A DNA stretch of 35,428 nucleotides from a virus: the IMG/VR virus record IMGVR_UViG_3300044633_001408, positions 1 to 35,428 of that record; one strand, written 5' to 3'. Within the stretch, counting starts at the first letter, position 1. Every line of letters starts with the position of its first letter. A program made the position numbers and the translations under genes. Positions 1 to 6,562 of this stretch are shown piece after piece. The notes beneath the pieces are model-generated. The model worked only from the letters and a program-made list of their open reading frames with translations. It was not told where the DNA came from and did no database searches.

Positions 1-192
1 GTTGCCGGGTGCGACCAACGTGCCTGCTGTGTTGGTAGGTGCTTCTGCCGACTCGACCGACTCGTCAAAAGATCCTGACTTGATAATCAGGCTGATGGCG
101 GTCGCATTCGCCTGAATCACGCCGTTTGCCGTGATTGGAGTCAGCAGTACGGTGCCACCTTTGAACGTTTGCGGATTGCCTTTTATGGCCAT
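1..192 (-). CDS. major tail protein, N-terminal part cut by the window end
   Basis: The ATG is at 190-192 and the frame is open to base 1, giving 64 residues that begin MAIKGNPQTFKGG. The same residues are encoded again at the right end of the window (from 35428 downward), where the gene continues to a stop at 34992. Joined, the protein is about 151 residues. Its place between tail-completion genes and tail-assembly chaperones is where siphoviruses keep the major tail (tube) protein, so the call rests on position more than on motif. The gene starts 12 bases after the stop of the preceding gene. The two copies differ at five bases, all silent third positions. Confidence 0.7.
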   Translation of the reverse strand, partial: MAIKGNPQTFKGGTVLLTPITANGVIQANATAISLIIKSGSFDESVESAEAPTNTAGTLVAPGN

Positions 193-203
193 AGTGATGT
201 CCT

Positions 204-581
204 TTAGCTGGGCGTGATCTTGAAATCGACATTGAATCCAAAGCACCAGACATTCGCCTGGCCAGTTTCCGACGGGGTCGCAAAGTCATCCGGCTCAGCA
301 CTGACCACAATCAGTCCTGGACAGGTGAAAGCATAAAGCAGCGTGATAGCATTAAATCCATTCTCGTAGGCTGCGACAGGGTCCGTGTCAAGCATGTCAA
401 ACTTGTATCTGTGGGTGTCCATGATCAGGCCAACGTTTGCGTAGTCTCTGGAAAAGCCCATAGGCCGATAAACTGCCACGGGCGGGTCATCTGACGCCGG
501 AGCATATTCCAGCCAAAGGGCGGGAAGTGTGCCGCGATTGGCTGACCAGTAATCGGCGATCATCTTCGGAAGATTGTTCAT
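204..581 (-). CDS. probable tail completion / tail terminator-like protein
   Basis: A 125-residue protein starting MNNLPKMIADYW. I recognise no diagnostic motif. Its place directly after the HK97 gp10-like and head-closure-like genes and directly before the major tail gene is where siphoviruses encode the tail terminator, which caps the tail tube. The size, the amphipathic N-terminal helix followed by beta-rich sequence, and the context fit that role. Its start overlaps the stop of the upstream gene by 4 bases, so translation is probably coupled. The function is inferred from synteny only. Confidence 0.6.
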   Translation of the reverse strand: MNNLPKMIADYWSANRGTLPALWLEYAPASDDPPVAVYRPMGFSRDYANVGLIMDTHRYKFDMLDTDPVAAYENGFNAITLLYAFTCPGLIVVSAEPDDFATPSETGQANVWCFGFNVDFKITPS

Positions 582-946
582 GCTGGCACCGCCAGTGACG
601 GTTTGCGTCTCACCAGGCTAACTTCCGTATGGTGCCCAGACAGGCCGGGGTATCGCACAGAATCCACCTGTCCGGTGAATGTCACTCCATAATCCGAAAC
701 GATCTTCAACCAGAACTTGGTTTCAATAGGTTGGGCGTACTCTTTGGGCAGATAGACGATGTATCGACCTTGCGTCTGCTCAAAATTGCCATCCTCCACG
801 TAGCGATAGCTCGACTTTTGATCCACCCGGCATCGAGTCGATCCCAGTTTTGAAAGCGTTTGCGTGGCCTGATTAAACTGGCCTTGCCCGTTGGTTTCTT
901 GATAGATCGTTGCGGTGGCGTTGAGCAGGTGTGATGGCAGGCTCAT
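578..946 (-). CDS. head-tail joining (head closure) protein
   Basis: A 122-residue, beta-rich protein: ATIYQETNGQGQFNQATQ near the N terminus, then an arginine/glutamine-rich central strand region, and GVTFTGQVDSVRYPG near residue 100. This resembles phage head-tail joining (stopper) proteins of the Phage_H_T_join type, which bind the connector and close the portal channel after packaging. It overlaps both neighbours by 4 bases within the head-completion operon. The call combines weak family resemblance with strong synteny. Confidence 0.65.
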   Translation of the reverse strand: MSLPSHLLNATATIYQETNGQGQFNQATQTLSKLGSTRCRVDQKSSYRYVEDGNFEQTQGRYIVYLPKEYAQPIETKFWLKIVSDYGVTFTGQVDSVRYPGLSGHHTEVSLVRRKPSLAVPA

Positions 947-1353
947 GACGTACCTGCTTTCTTCATCGCGTTGGAAATGACCTGCTTAATCCAAGGCAAG
1001 CACTTTTCAAACGATGGTTGCAGGAATGGTCTAGCGGGAAGGTTTCCACCTTCTGCTTTGGTGCCAAATTCGTGGACTCGACCATAGACCATCAAGTCTT
1101 TTGGGCCTACTCTGGCTGACAGCTTGTCGTTTGCCAATTGATAGCCAATCGAGACCCGCAGGTTTCCAGTCTGTTTGTGCGGTGGTTCACCGGCTGGAGA
1201 TGGTTGACCAGGGAAAGCGCCGGAGACGCTCAGCGTCTTTTTGGTGGTCGAATCCACTTTGATTGCTGAGCGTTCAATGGCTTTGACCAGCTCCCTGTGA
1301 ACAGACTGGCTGTACTTGTCGCCACGCCAAGTCATTTTGACATTTGTAGCCAT
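943..1353 (-). CDS. HK97 gp10-like head-tail/tail completion protein
   Basis: A 136-residue protein with the typical features of HK97 gp10-like proteins: a basic N-terminal helix with a KAIERSAIKVDSTTKK stretch, a PHKQTGNLRVSI segment, and the conserved C-terminal block GRVHEFGTKAEGG followed by LPARPFLQPSFE. These proteins act at the head-tail interface during virion completion. It lies 4 bases after the upstream connector gene and overlaps the head-closure gene by 4 bases. Family assignment is confident; the exact structural role is not. Confidence 0.85.
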   Translation of the reverse strand: MATNVKMTWRGDKYSQSVHRELVKAIERSAIKVDSTTKKTLSVSGAFPGQPSPAGEPPHKQTGNLRVSIGYQLANDKLSARVGPKDLMVYGRVHEFGTKAEGGNLPARPFLQPSFEKCLPWIKQVISNAMKKAGTS

Positions 1354-1357
1354 AGCA

Positions 1358-1912
1358 TCACCCTGCGGAGTAAACGCGATAAGGTTGGATCAGGGTGGAA
1401 ATGTAAGGTGGCAAGCCCTTCATAAAGGCCGTATTGAGCGTGTAACTGTAATCGCCTATGGATTCTGAGGATGCCACAGAGGATTTATTTTGCATGTCCA
1501 GCATCCAGGTCATCACCGCACCAATCAGCATGTCTTGTGTGTTCTGGTCGAGACCGTCGCTCGTGTAGGTGACCACAATATTTGAGATGCCGGGATCCCA
1601 GCCAAGGAGCTGATTCCAAAAGCCTTTATTTTGTCTTGTCAAGCGTCCTTCAGCGTCCCAGTGCAGAGCGGTTACATCCAAGGTGTTGCCATTGGAGACC
1701 ACAGAAGTGACTGCGGAAACTGGCGTTGCTGTCAGCCATAAATAAGTTTGATTCTTTCCGGTAAACGTTTGCGTTTTTGTGCCCGACGAAATCTCGCGGC
1801 CCAATGCCTGAACCAGATAAGTCTCAGCCGCGTTTGCCAATGCCTTCAATGGACCAGGGGCCAAGTTAGCAAGTTGCGGGTACATATAAGTGACTTGAAG
1901 GCTGATGGGCAT
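1358..1912 (-). CDS. head-tail connector (adaptor, gp6-like) protein
   Basis: A 184-residue protein. Helical segments at both ends (LKALANAAETYLVQALGREI near residue 30; QDMLIGAVMTWMLDMQNK near residue 130) flank a beta region with VTYTSDG. This layout is typical of gp6/gp15-type adaptors that form a ring below the portal. It is the first gene after the major capsid gene, 71 bases downstream of its stop, as in HK97-like phages. Called from position and helical pattern. Confidence 0.7.
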   Translation of the reverse strand: MPISLQVTYMYPQLANLAPGPLKALANAAETYLVQALGREISSGTKTQTFTGKNQTYLWLTATPVSAVTSVVSNGNTLDVTALHWDAEGRLTRQNKGFWNQLLGWDPGISNIVVTYTSDGLDQNTQDMLIGAVMTWMLDMQNKSSVASSESIGDYSYTLNTAFMKGLPPYISTLIQPYRVYSAG

Positions 1913-1983
1913 AATAATCGCCTGACGGATAAAAAGATGGGATGGGCCACAACGGGAGAATCATGACCCATCCCCTGCGGGGC

Positions 1984-3426
1984 TTACTTGCTCTTCAGCA
2001 CGCGGATTGCGTTAGGCTGAACCACACGGCCACCACGACGGGCACGAAGCACGAACTCGTAGGAGCCGTTTTTATATGCCGGTTGATCGTTGACCTTGAT
2101 GGTCGGAGAGACGCGGTCGAGCATGTAGTAGGCGGACTTCCAGTCAGCATAGTACAGAGGCAGTGTGCCAGCCGTAGCCGACAGGCTCGGGACGTTCTCA
2201 CTGATGATGATCGGTCGGCCCAAAAGGCTTCCGTTGGCCCATGTGGTTCCACCACCAGGTGTGGCACCGATGAAGCCGTAGTTTGGCAGGAACAGAGGGC
2301 GAGACTGACCGTCAACCAGTCCAGCAATGGCGCCCAGCGTGGCTGAGTTCATCAACCAGGCACCCTCAGTTCTGAACTGCTGAGGGGTCTGGTAGAACAT
2401 GTTGATAAGGTCTTGGTACGTGATCACAGCGCCTGTCGTGGTCGCAGTGATCTGAGTGACAACACTCGATTCGGTCAGGCCATAAGGCTGGCTGGAACCA
2501 GAACCGGAGATGATGGCGAGGTCAGTGGCCACAGCCAGCGACTTTTGGAAGATGTCGGGAATCAGTGTGGAAAGGCCGTAAGCGTTGTCTTCCAAAAGAC
2601 TGATCGAGAACAGGCCATAGGCCCAGACTTCATTAACGTTGATGTCGATTTGCTCGACTGTCAGGTTTGAGCCTTGATCGGTCGGGCTGGCAGGTGTTTC
2701 ACCGCCCCACGACACGGTCACAGGATAAGCAGGATACTTGGTATCTGTGGTCTTGACCCGTGGGAATCGCGTTGTGAGCGTGGTTGTCGGGATGGTGCGA
2801 ACCGCGTCCTGAAGCATGCCCGCCTGTGGAGGCGTCATGATCAGTTCGGACCACTGGATCGGAACCAGAGCCGCACCACCACCAGCCGTACCAGCGGCAA
2901 CACCTTCGGTGAAAGCCTTGCGGACAATCTCACCAGCGCCCGCGTAATCACGGCCACCGGATCGCATGAACTTCAGGATTTCCCGCTTGTAAGCAGGGGT
3001 ACAAGCCTTTTCGATTGTGTCGAGCGAGTAGCCTTCAGCCAGGTAGGCTTCAACGGTTTCGCCTTTAGGTTCGATCTCTGGGCGGAACGCCTTGTTGACC
3101 AGTCCTGGGTGAACCATGCCAGGCTGTGGGTAATGCCCGCCAGCAGGAGTGGACTTCACATCGTAAACGTGACCAGGGCGATTGGAGGCAGGAACCTGTC
3201 CAGCCCACTGATCGTTCTGCTCGATGCTGGCTTTCAAAATGGCCACGGTGTTTTCGCGTTCTGTGGCCTTGGTCACAGCTTCATTGATTTCGCCCAGGCG
3301 AGCTGTCGCCCGACCCATTTCGGCCACCTCGTCAACGGTGTGGCCTTGCTTGTTAACGAGTTCCGAAGCACGAGCCTTAAGGGCGGTGGCTTCGGATTGC
3401 AACTGTGCAATCTCAGAGTTCTGCAT
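1984..3426 (-). CDS. major capsid protein, HK97 fold, with N-terminal scaffolding domain
   Basis: About 480 residues. The N-terminal 70 residues form a charged coiled coil (EIAQLQSEATALKARASEL), like the delta scaffolding domain removed by the prohead protease. The remainder matches HK97-type capsid proteins: a helix-rich middle with GTAGGGAALVPIQWSELIM, then PYGLTESSVV, and a C-terminal AYKNGSYEFVLRARRGGRV strand. I chose the ATG at 3424-3426 because AAAAGG precedes it at a usable distance. The frame is open upstream to a GTG at 3486, but a likely promoter lies so close to that codon that its only purine-rich stretch would fall at the transcript start. Unusually, the protease gene is separated from this gene by about 6.7 kb of fibre and lysis genes. 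Confidence 0.9.
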   Translation of the reverse strand: MQNSEIAQLQSEATALKARASELVNKQGHTVDEVAEMGRATARLGEINEAVTKATERENTVAILKASIEQNDQWAGQVPASNRPGHVYDVKSTPAGGHYPQPGMVHPGLVNKAFRPEIEPKGETVEAYLAEGYSLDTIEKACTPAYKREILKFMRSGGRDYAGAGEIVRKAFTEGVAAGTAGGGAALVPIQWSELIMTPPQAGMLQDAVRTIPTTTLTTRFPRVKTTDTKYPAYPVTVSWGGETPASPTDQGSNLTVEQIDINVNEVWAYGLFSISLLEDNAYGLSTLIPDIFQKSLAVATDLAIISGSGSSQPYGLTESSVVTQITATTTGAVITYQDLINMFYQTPQQFRTEGAWLMNSATLGAIAGLVDGQSRPLFLPNYGFIGATPGGGTTWANGSLLGRPIIISENVPSLSATAGTLPLYYADWKSAYYMLDRVSPTIKVNDQPAYKNGSYEFVLRARRGGRVVQPNAIRVLKSK

Positions 3427-3504
3427 GCTTCGGTAACCTTTTCTTCGGGCTAAGGATAAGTTCATGGCCTGCCCGTTAAGGGCCACGAATAAAGATCTTC
3501 CTAC

Positions 3505-3533
3505 ATTATCACTTGACTTTGTGATTATGCAAG
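3505..3533 (-). promoter_or_regulatory. candidate promoter of the capsid gene
   Basis: On the minus strand, CTTGCA (3528-3533) and GATAAT (3505-3510) are separated by 17 bases, just after the papain-like gene. The layout resembles the candidate promoters of the portal, protease and small-terminase genes. This is a pattern reading only; no transcription start is known. Confidence 0.4.
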
Positions 3534-4316
3534 CAGTGGAGGTAAATTGTTTGGGTCAGTCACCGTAGCACTCACGCAGTAGGCGTCCCATCCACGACCT
3601 TCCACGTTTCTCTCGGTAATCCAGCAGTAGCCATTCCAGCCCCACTGGGTTCCCCACGAGTTTTGCATCAGGATCGCCCATTTGTTGTTGGCCATCCTCT
3701 TCATTCCCATCCCACCTGTGACAGCATGGTTGTGTGAGCCAGCTCGGTTGCCTGGGACTCCATCCTTGTCGAGCGTGTTGAAATTGGCGTTGACCGGAAC
3801 ACTGAAATTGAATGGCATTCTGAGCTGGGCTGCGATACATAAATCGTTGAATGTGTTGAGCCTGTAGCCAATCTCGATCTTGAACCGCTTGGCGTCAGTT
3901 CTGGCTGACTCAGGAATCCGTGAAGGATTAATTGTTGCATACGGAACCAGTGGCTCAGAGCAAGTACCTTTGTTTTCAAGGTAGACAAGAGCTTCTGCAA
4001 TATTCGATCCAACATCCCAGCCATTGCAAAGATCAGCATAGACGAGCCAAGGACTGAGAGGGACATGAGCAGCACCAGACACGTAGCGAGCGATTTCCAA
4101 GCTGGATGCCGCTGCATGGCCATTGCAAGCCCCTTTGCCGTTCTGGTCTTTAATCTTGACCGGATACTTTGGGTCGTCCCTTAGGTCAAATTCTTCCCAT
4201 TCGCTTTCGGGAATATCTGGGAGTTGCTTGCCAGTGGCCAGCATGAGCCTAGATTCATGGCTTCCCAAGTATCTTAGCTCGCCGTCAGGTGTCACCCAGC
4301 CAAGCAGATTGCTCAC
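3525..4316 (-). CDS. papain-like (C1 family) cysteine peptidase
   Basis: A 263-residue protein with the full papain catalytic set in order: oxyanion-hole glutamine in KDQNGKGACNGHAAA (Q58), nucleophile C64, histidine in RAGSHNHAVTGG (H197), and asparagine in MQNSWGTQWGWNGYCWI (N219). It is about the size of a mature C1A peptidase with a short propeptide, and I see no signal peptide. It overlaps the upstream thioredoxin-like gene by 4 bases and ends the run that begins with holin-like proteins. A role in lysis or breakdown of the host envelope is therefore plausible, in place of the missing peptidoglycan hydrolase. A role in virion maturation is an alternative. Fold and catalytic residues are seen; the biological role is inferred. 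Confidence 0.85.
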   Translation of the reverse strand: MSNLLGWVTPDGELRYLGSHESRLMLATGKQLPDIPESEWEEFDLRDDPKYPVKIKDQNGKGACNGHAAASSLEIARYVSGAAHVPLSPWLVYADLCNGWDVGSNIAEALVYLENKGTCSEPLVPYATINPSRIPESARTDAKRFKIEIGYRLNTFNDLCIAAQLRMPFNFSVPVNANFNTLDKDGVPGNRAGSHNHAVTGGMGMKRMANNKWAILMQNSWGTQWGWNGYCWITERNVEGRGWDAYCVSATVTDPNNLPPLLA

Positions 4317-4807
4317 TTGATCACCTCCACCAGCTTGATGATGTCAGCCTTGGTCTGAGGACTCGTAGACTTGACGATCTTTCCGGCCTGATCCTGAAGT
4401 ATGACGGTCGGTAAACCTATCTGACCAACGGTTTGCTGAAACCCGAGTCGATCTATGTCCGCTTCCCCTGCGATGTACGAGCGATACTGTATCCCACGCG
4501 ATTCTAGCAACTTGCGGATCTCTGGGTCGGTACGCCATGCTTGTTGCTCCGGTTTGGATTCATCCACAACAACCGAAAACCACTTGATACCACTGACTGG
4601 TTGAGGCTTTTCGTCCTCATCAGGAACTGGTGGCGGGACAGGTCGAACACCACCCTGTTCGATGGCGATGACACTTCCACTGGACTTGCCCACAAAGTAG
4701 GTAAATCCAGCGTGGCTAAACACTACCCGTTCCTCGACTGCTGGCGGTACCAGAGTCGAGGGAACGGGCTGTTGTGCAAGCAGAACTGCGATCAGAAGAC
4801 TGATCAA
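4313..4807 (-). CDS. secreted thioredoxin-like protein without CxxC
   Basis: About 164 residues. A hydrophobic signal-peptide-like N terminus (LISLLIAVLLAQQ) is followed by a proline-rich linker (RPVPPPVPDEDEKPQP near residue 70) and a thioredoxin-fold segment ending QIGLPTVILQDQAGKIV, with the typical cis-proline (LPT). The CxxC active site is absent, so it is not a classical oxidoreductase. I prefer a TTG start at 4805-4807, because GGGAGG lies 7 bases upstream and the start overlaps the preceding stop. An in-frame ATG at 4820-4822 lacks a ribosome site. It overlaps the papain-like gene by 4 bases. Its job in the lysis block is unknown. Confidence 0.6.
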   Translation of the reverse strand: MISLLIAVLLAQQPVPSTLVPPAVEERVVFSHAGFTYFVGKSSGSVIAIEQGGVRPVPPPVPDEDEKPQPVSGIKWFSVVVDESKPEQQAWRTDPEIRKLLESRGIQYRSYIAGEADIDRLGFQQTVGQIGLPTVILQDQAGKIVKSTSPQTKADIIKLVEVIK

Positions 4808-4992
4808 AGTCCGACCTCCCATTGAACAGATTTAAGCTGTGCCTGAATCGACTCTTCTCGTTGGTTCATCGCAGCTTTGACGCTGGATTCGTCGATGCTC
4901 ACCAGCTCGCCGTTGGCCAGCTTGGAGAGCAGTTCGCGGATCACCTCCACGATAATTGGTGTTAACAGGCGGATGATGATCTTGCTGATCAT
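4804..4992 (-). CDS. small protein with amphipathic N-terminal helix, unknown
   Basis: A 62-residue protein beginning MISKIIIRLLTPIIVEVIREL and ending with a polar tail (MNQREESIQAQLKSVQW). The first 22 residues could insert in or lie on the membrane. The frame runs upstream, but the ATG at 4990-4992 overlaps the stop of the preceding gene in an ATGA junction, the pattern used throughout this operon, so the long version is unlikely. It sits among holin-like and secreted proteins; a role in lysis is possible but unproven. Confidence 0.55.
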   Translation of the reverse strand: MISKIIIRLLTPIIVEVIRELLSKLANGELVSIDESSVKAAMNQREESIQAQLKSVQWEVGL

Positions 4993-5219
4993 TTGGCATC
5001 CTCGACTGGCTGAAGATAAATCAACCTTGGCCCAAACAGCCTTGGTTTGACGATTAACGCTCTTGGTGGTCGTGGCTTGCCGTTGATTGGTCGGGGAGGC
5101 AGGAATTGAACCTTGACCTCTTTTTGCTCGACTGTGGTGGTCGTTGTGGTCACTGTCTGCTTTGGACATTGGCCAGACTGACAGGATTGAGCTGTGTAGA
5201 TCATGAACTCTGCGAACAA
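4989..5219 (-). CDS. small proline/threonine-rich protein, possibly envelope-associated
   Basis: A 76-residue protein with a TTG start at 5217-5219, preceded by AAGG six bases upstream. The N terminus is short and moderately hydrophobic with two cysteines (SCQSGQC). A threonine run (TVTTTTTTVEQ) and a proline/arginine-rich tail follow. Proline-rich small proteins in lysis blocks are sometimes spanins, but there is no clear lipobox or membrane helix, so I do not assign that role. It is the first gene after the hairpin-rich spacer 5220-5360. Confidence 0.5.
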   Translation of the reverse strand: MFAEFMIYTAQSCQSGQCPKQTVTTTTTTVEQKEVKVQFLPPRPINGKPRPPRALIVKPRLFGPRLIYLQPVEDAK

Positions 5220-5250
5220 GGATCACCTTACCTCTCTTGGGTTTAGGGTA

Positions 5251-5346
5251 TGTTCCCGAAACAGATTTCGGGAACACTTGTCAACCATTTTGCTGACGTC
5301 AGGAAAATGGTAACCGTCTCGCCTGTCCTCTCGACGGTGAGACGGT
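5251..5346. repeat. three consecutive inverted repeats in a 141-base spacer
   Basis: The first repeat is a perfect 11-base stem around a 4-base loop: arms 5251-5261 (TGTTCCCGAAA) and 5266-5276. The second pairs CCATTTT near 5285 with AAAATGG near 5304 and encloses the palindrome TGACGTCA. The third pairs ACCGTCTC (5313-5320) with GAGACGGT (5339-5346). None is followed by a clear run of T on the minus strand, so they are not standard terminators. They separate the membrane-protein genes from the secreted-protein genes and may set relative expression or RNA stability. Confidence 0.6.
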
Positions 5347-5360
5347 AGGCGGGGAGACTG

Positions 5361-5546
5361 CTACTTCTTCAGGTCTCTCAGAGACCTGCGGTAAGCTGCT
5401 ACGGCGTAGATGATTGCGGCAGCAGCATACATGGTTTGCGGAATCGAAGGGTCGATCGAACTGCCTTGCACGGCTTTATCTGTGACGACCTGGGCCACAG
5501 GTACGATCCATCCATAGTCGGGGTTGATGACATCCTCGATACGCAT
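5361..5546 (-). CDS. small protein with one membrane-like segment
   Basis: A 61-residue protein starting MRIEDVINPDYGW, with a hydrophobic C-terminal stretch (MYAAAAIIYAVAAY) followed by a basic tail. Start ATG 5544-5546 is preceded by AAAGGG at good distance and lies 5 bases beyond the upstream stop. The end of the gene contains a perfect palindromic hairpin (5370-5388). Located in the holin-like cluster; possibly a further lysis or membrane protein. Confidence 0.5.
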   Translation of the reverse strand: MRIEDVINPDYGWIVPVAQVVTDKAVQGSSIDPSIPQTMYAAAAIIYAVAAYRRSLRDLKK

Positions 5547-5550
5547 GTCA

Positions 5551-5772
5551 TCAGCCCTTTGGTGCTGGTGGCGTTTGGCCAGAGTTGAGATAGATAAGCG
5601 TTTGGGCGATCCCGAACGCCAGCGCCATGCCCAATGGGCTGGTGGTTGCAATAATCGAGTCAAGGTGTTGACTCAAAACGCCAAGTGCCGTCACAGTTCC
5701 TGCAAGAGCCATGCGAATGATGATCGCTCTGGCTTGCTGGGCGTTGATTTGTCCAATCCAATCCGTGTTCAT
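5551..5772 (-). CDS. holin-like small membrane protein
   Basis: A 73-residue protein starting MNTDWIGQINAQQ, with two hydrophobic segments (IIIRMALAGTVTALGVL around residues 17-33 and PLGMALAFGIAQTLIYL around 46-62) and a short charged tail. Two closely spaced membrane segments in a protein of this size fit a class II holin. The ATG 5770-5772 has AAGGGGG 5-7 bases upstream and overlaps the stop of the previous gene as ATGA, so the longer frame to 5799 is unlikely. A second small two-helix protein precedes it. Role inferred from topology and position. Confidence 0.55.
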   Translation of the reverse strand: MNTDWIGQINAQQARAIIIRMALAGTVTALGVLSQHLDSIIATTSPLGMALAFGIAQTLIYLNSGQTPPAPKG

Positions 5773-5975
5773 TTCGACCCCCTTGGTACTGTAAAACAAT
5801 GTCCTAGAACGATTCCCACTCCGAGAGCAAAGCTGAGACTGTGCTGATTAACTTCCCAGATTGCTTCGCTCCAGGTTGTGCCGCCGCTTTGCCACTTGAT
5901 CAGATCAACCAACAGCAGCACGATTGCAACTGTGATCAACACGACAAAGTTCTTGGCGGCAGCACTGAAAGTCAT
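5769..5975 (-). CDS. holin-like small membrane protein
   Basis: A 68-residue protein with two predicted membrane segments: FVVLITVAIVLLLVDLIKW (about residues 10-28) and SFALGVGIVLGHCF (about 48-61). Size and topology fit a holin or antiholin, and it is paired with a second protein of the same type. Its ATG overlaps the stop of the upstream gene (TGATG). Which of the two would be holin and which antiholin cannot be told from sequence. Confidence 0.55.
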   Translation of the reverse strand: MTFSAAAKNFVVLITVAIVLLLVDLIKWQSGGTTWSEAIWEVNQHSLSFALGVGIVLGHCFTVPRGSK

Positions 5976-6553
5976 CAGATTGGCCCGTTAGCTGTTCCGT
6001 TGGATGTGCCATTGCCGTTATTGACAGGCCAGAGAGGTGGCAGGGATGCAAAGAACTCGCCCACCGTAGGGACAGCCTGAGTACCAGCCTGAACAGCCTG
6101 AACCATGCTATAAAACAAGCTCCAGATTGAGTCGCGATAAGCGATTGCGGCATCACCTTCAGACTTGTAGGTCGTGATGTTGCTCAGTGTCCAGCTTGTG
6201 GCTGAGAGGATGCTATCGTATTGCTTTACGGATACCGCTTGATCAAGAAATGAGCCGATGCCGTTACCGATTTCGGTAAGTCGCTGAATGACGTATGCTT
6301 GCTGTTCTTCGGCTGTCAGATCAACGACTATATATATGTCGGTCACGGTAAAACCGTTAACTGAAAAATGCTGGTCAAGTCGCTGCGTGGCAGGGTTGTA
6401 CGATGGGATGGGCGATGGAATGTACGGGTAATAGCCGTATGTGGCTAAACTCGCATCGTCGAGGGCGTTAAAATTGCTGACAGTCGTGAATGACTGTGGT
6501 AGCCACTGTGGGCCGGAGATTTGACCGTTTGGACTGACTTGGCAATATTGCAT
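5975..6553 (-). CDS. possible tail fibre accessory or assembly protein
   Basis: A 192-residue protein starting MQYCQVSPNGQISGPQWLP. The first half contains short aromatic segments (YGYYPYIPSPIPSYN) and a strand-turn region. The second half is helical (EEQQAYVIQRLTEIGNGI). This two-part layout, directly downstream of fibre and LamG genes, resembles small fibre-assembly (tfa-like) or fibre-tip proteins. The tail NGNGTSNGTANGPI is low in complexity. No family is firmly recognised. Confidence 0.45.
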   Translation of the reverse strand: MQYCQVSPNGQISGPQWLPQSFTTVSNFNALDDASLATYGYYPYIPSPIPSYNPATQRLDQHFSVNGFTVTDIYIVVDLTAEEQQAYVIQRLTEIGNGIGSFLDQAVSVKQYDSILSATSWTLSNITTYKSEGDAAIAYRDSIWSLFYSMVQAVQAGTQAVPTVGEFFASLPPLWPVNNGNGTSNGTANGPI

Positions 6554-6562
6554 GTTTGCTCC

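Noticed and set aside
2674-3453. Long plus-strand open frame of 259 codons opposite the capsid gene
   Set aside because: It is a mirror of the capsid codon pattern, has low-complexity, arginine/glycine-rich sequence and no ribosome site.
4989-5219. Spanin assignment for the proline/threonine-rich small protein
   Set aside because: No clear lipobox and no convincing membrane helix; composition and position alone are not enough.
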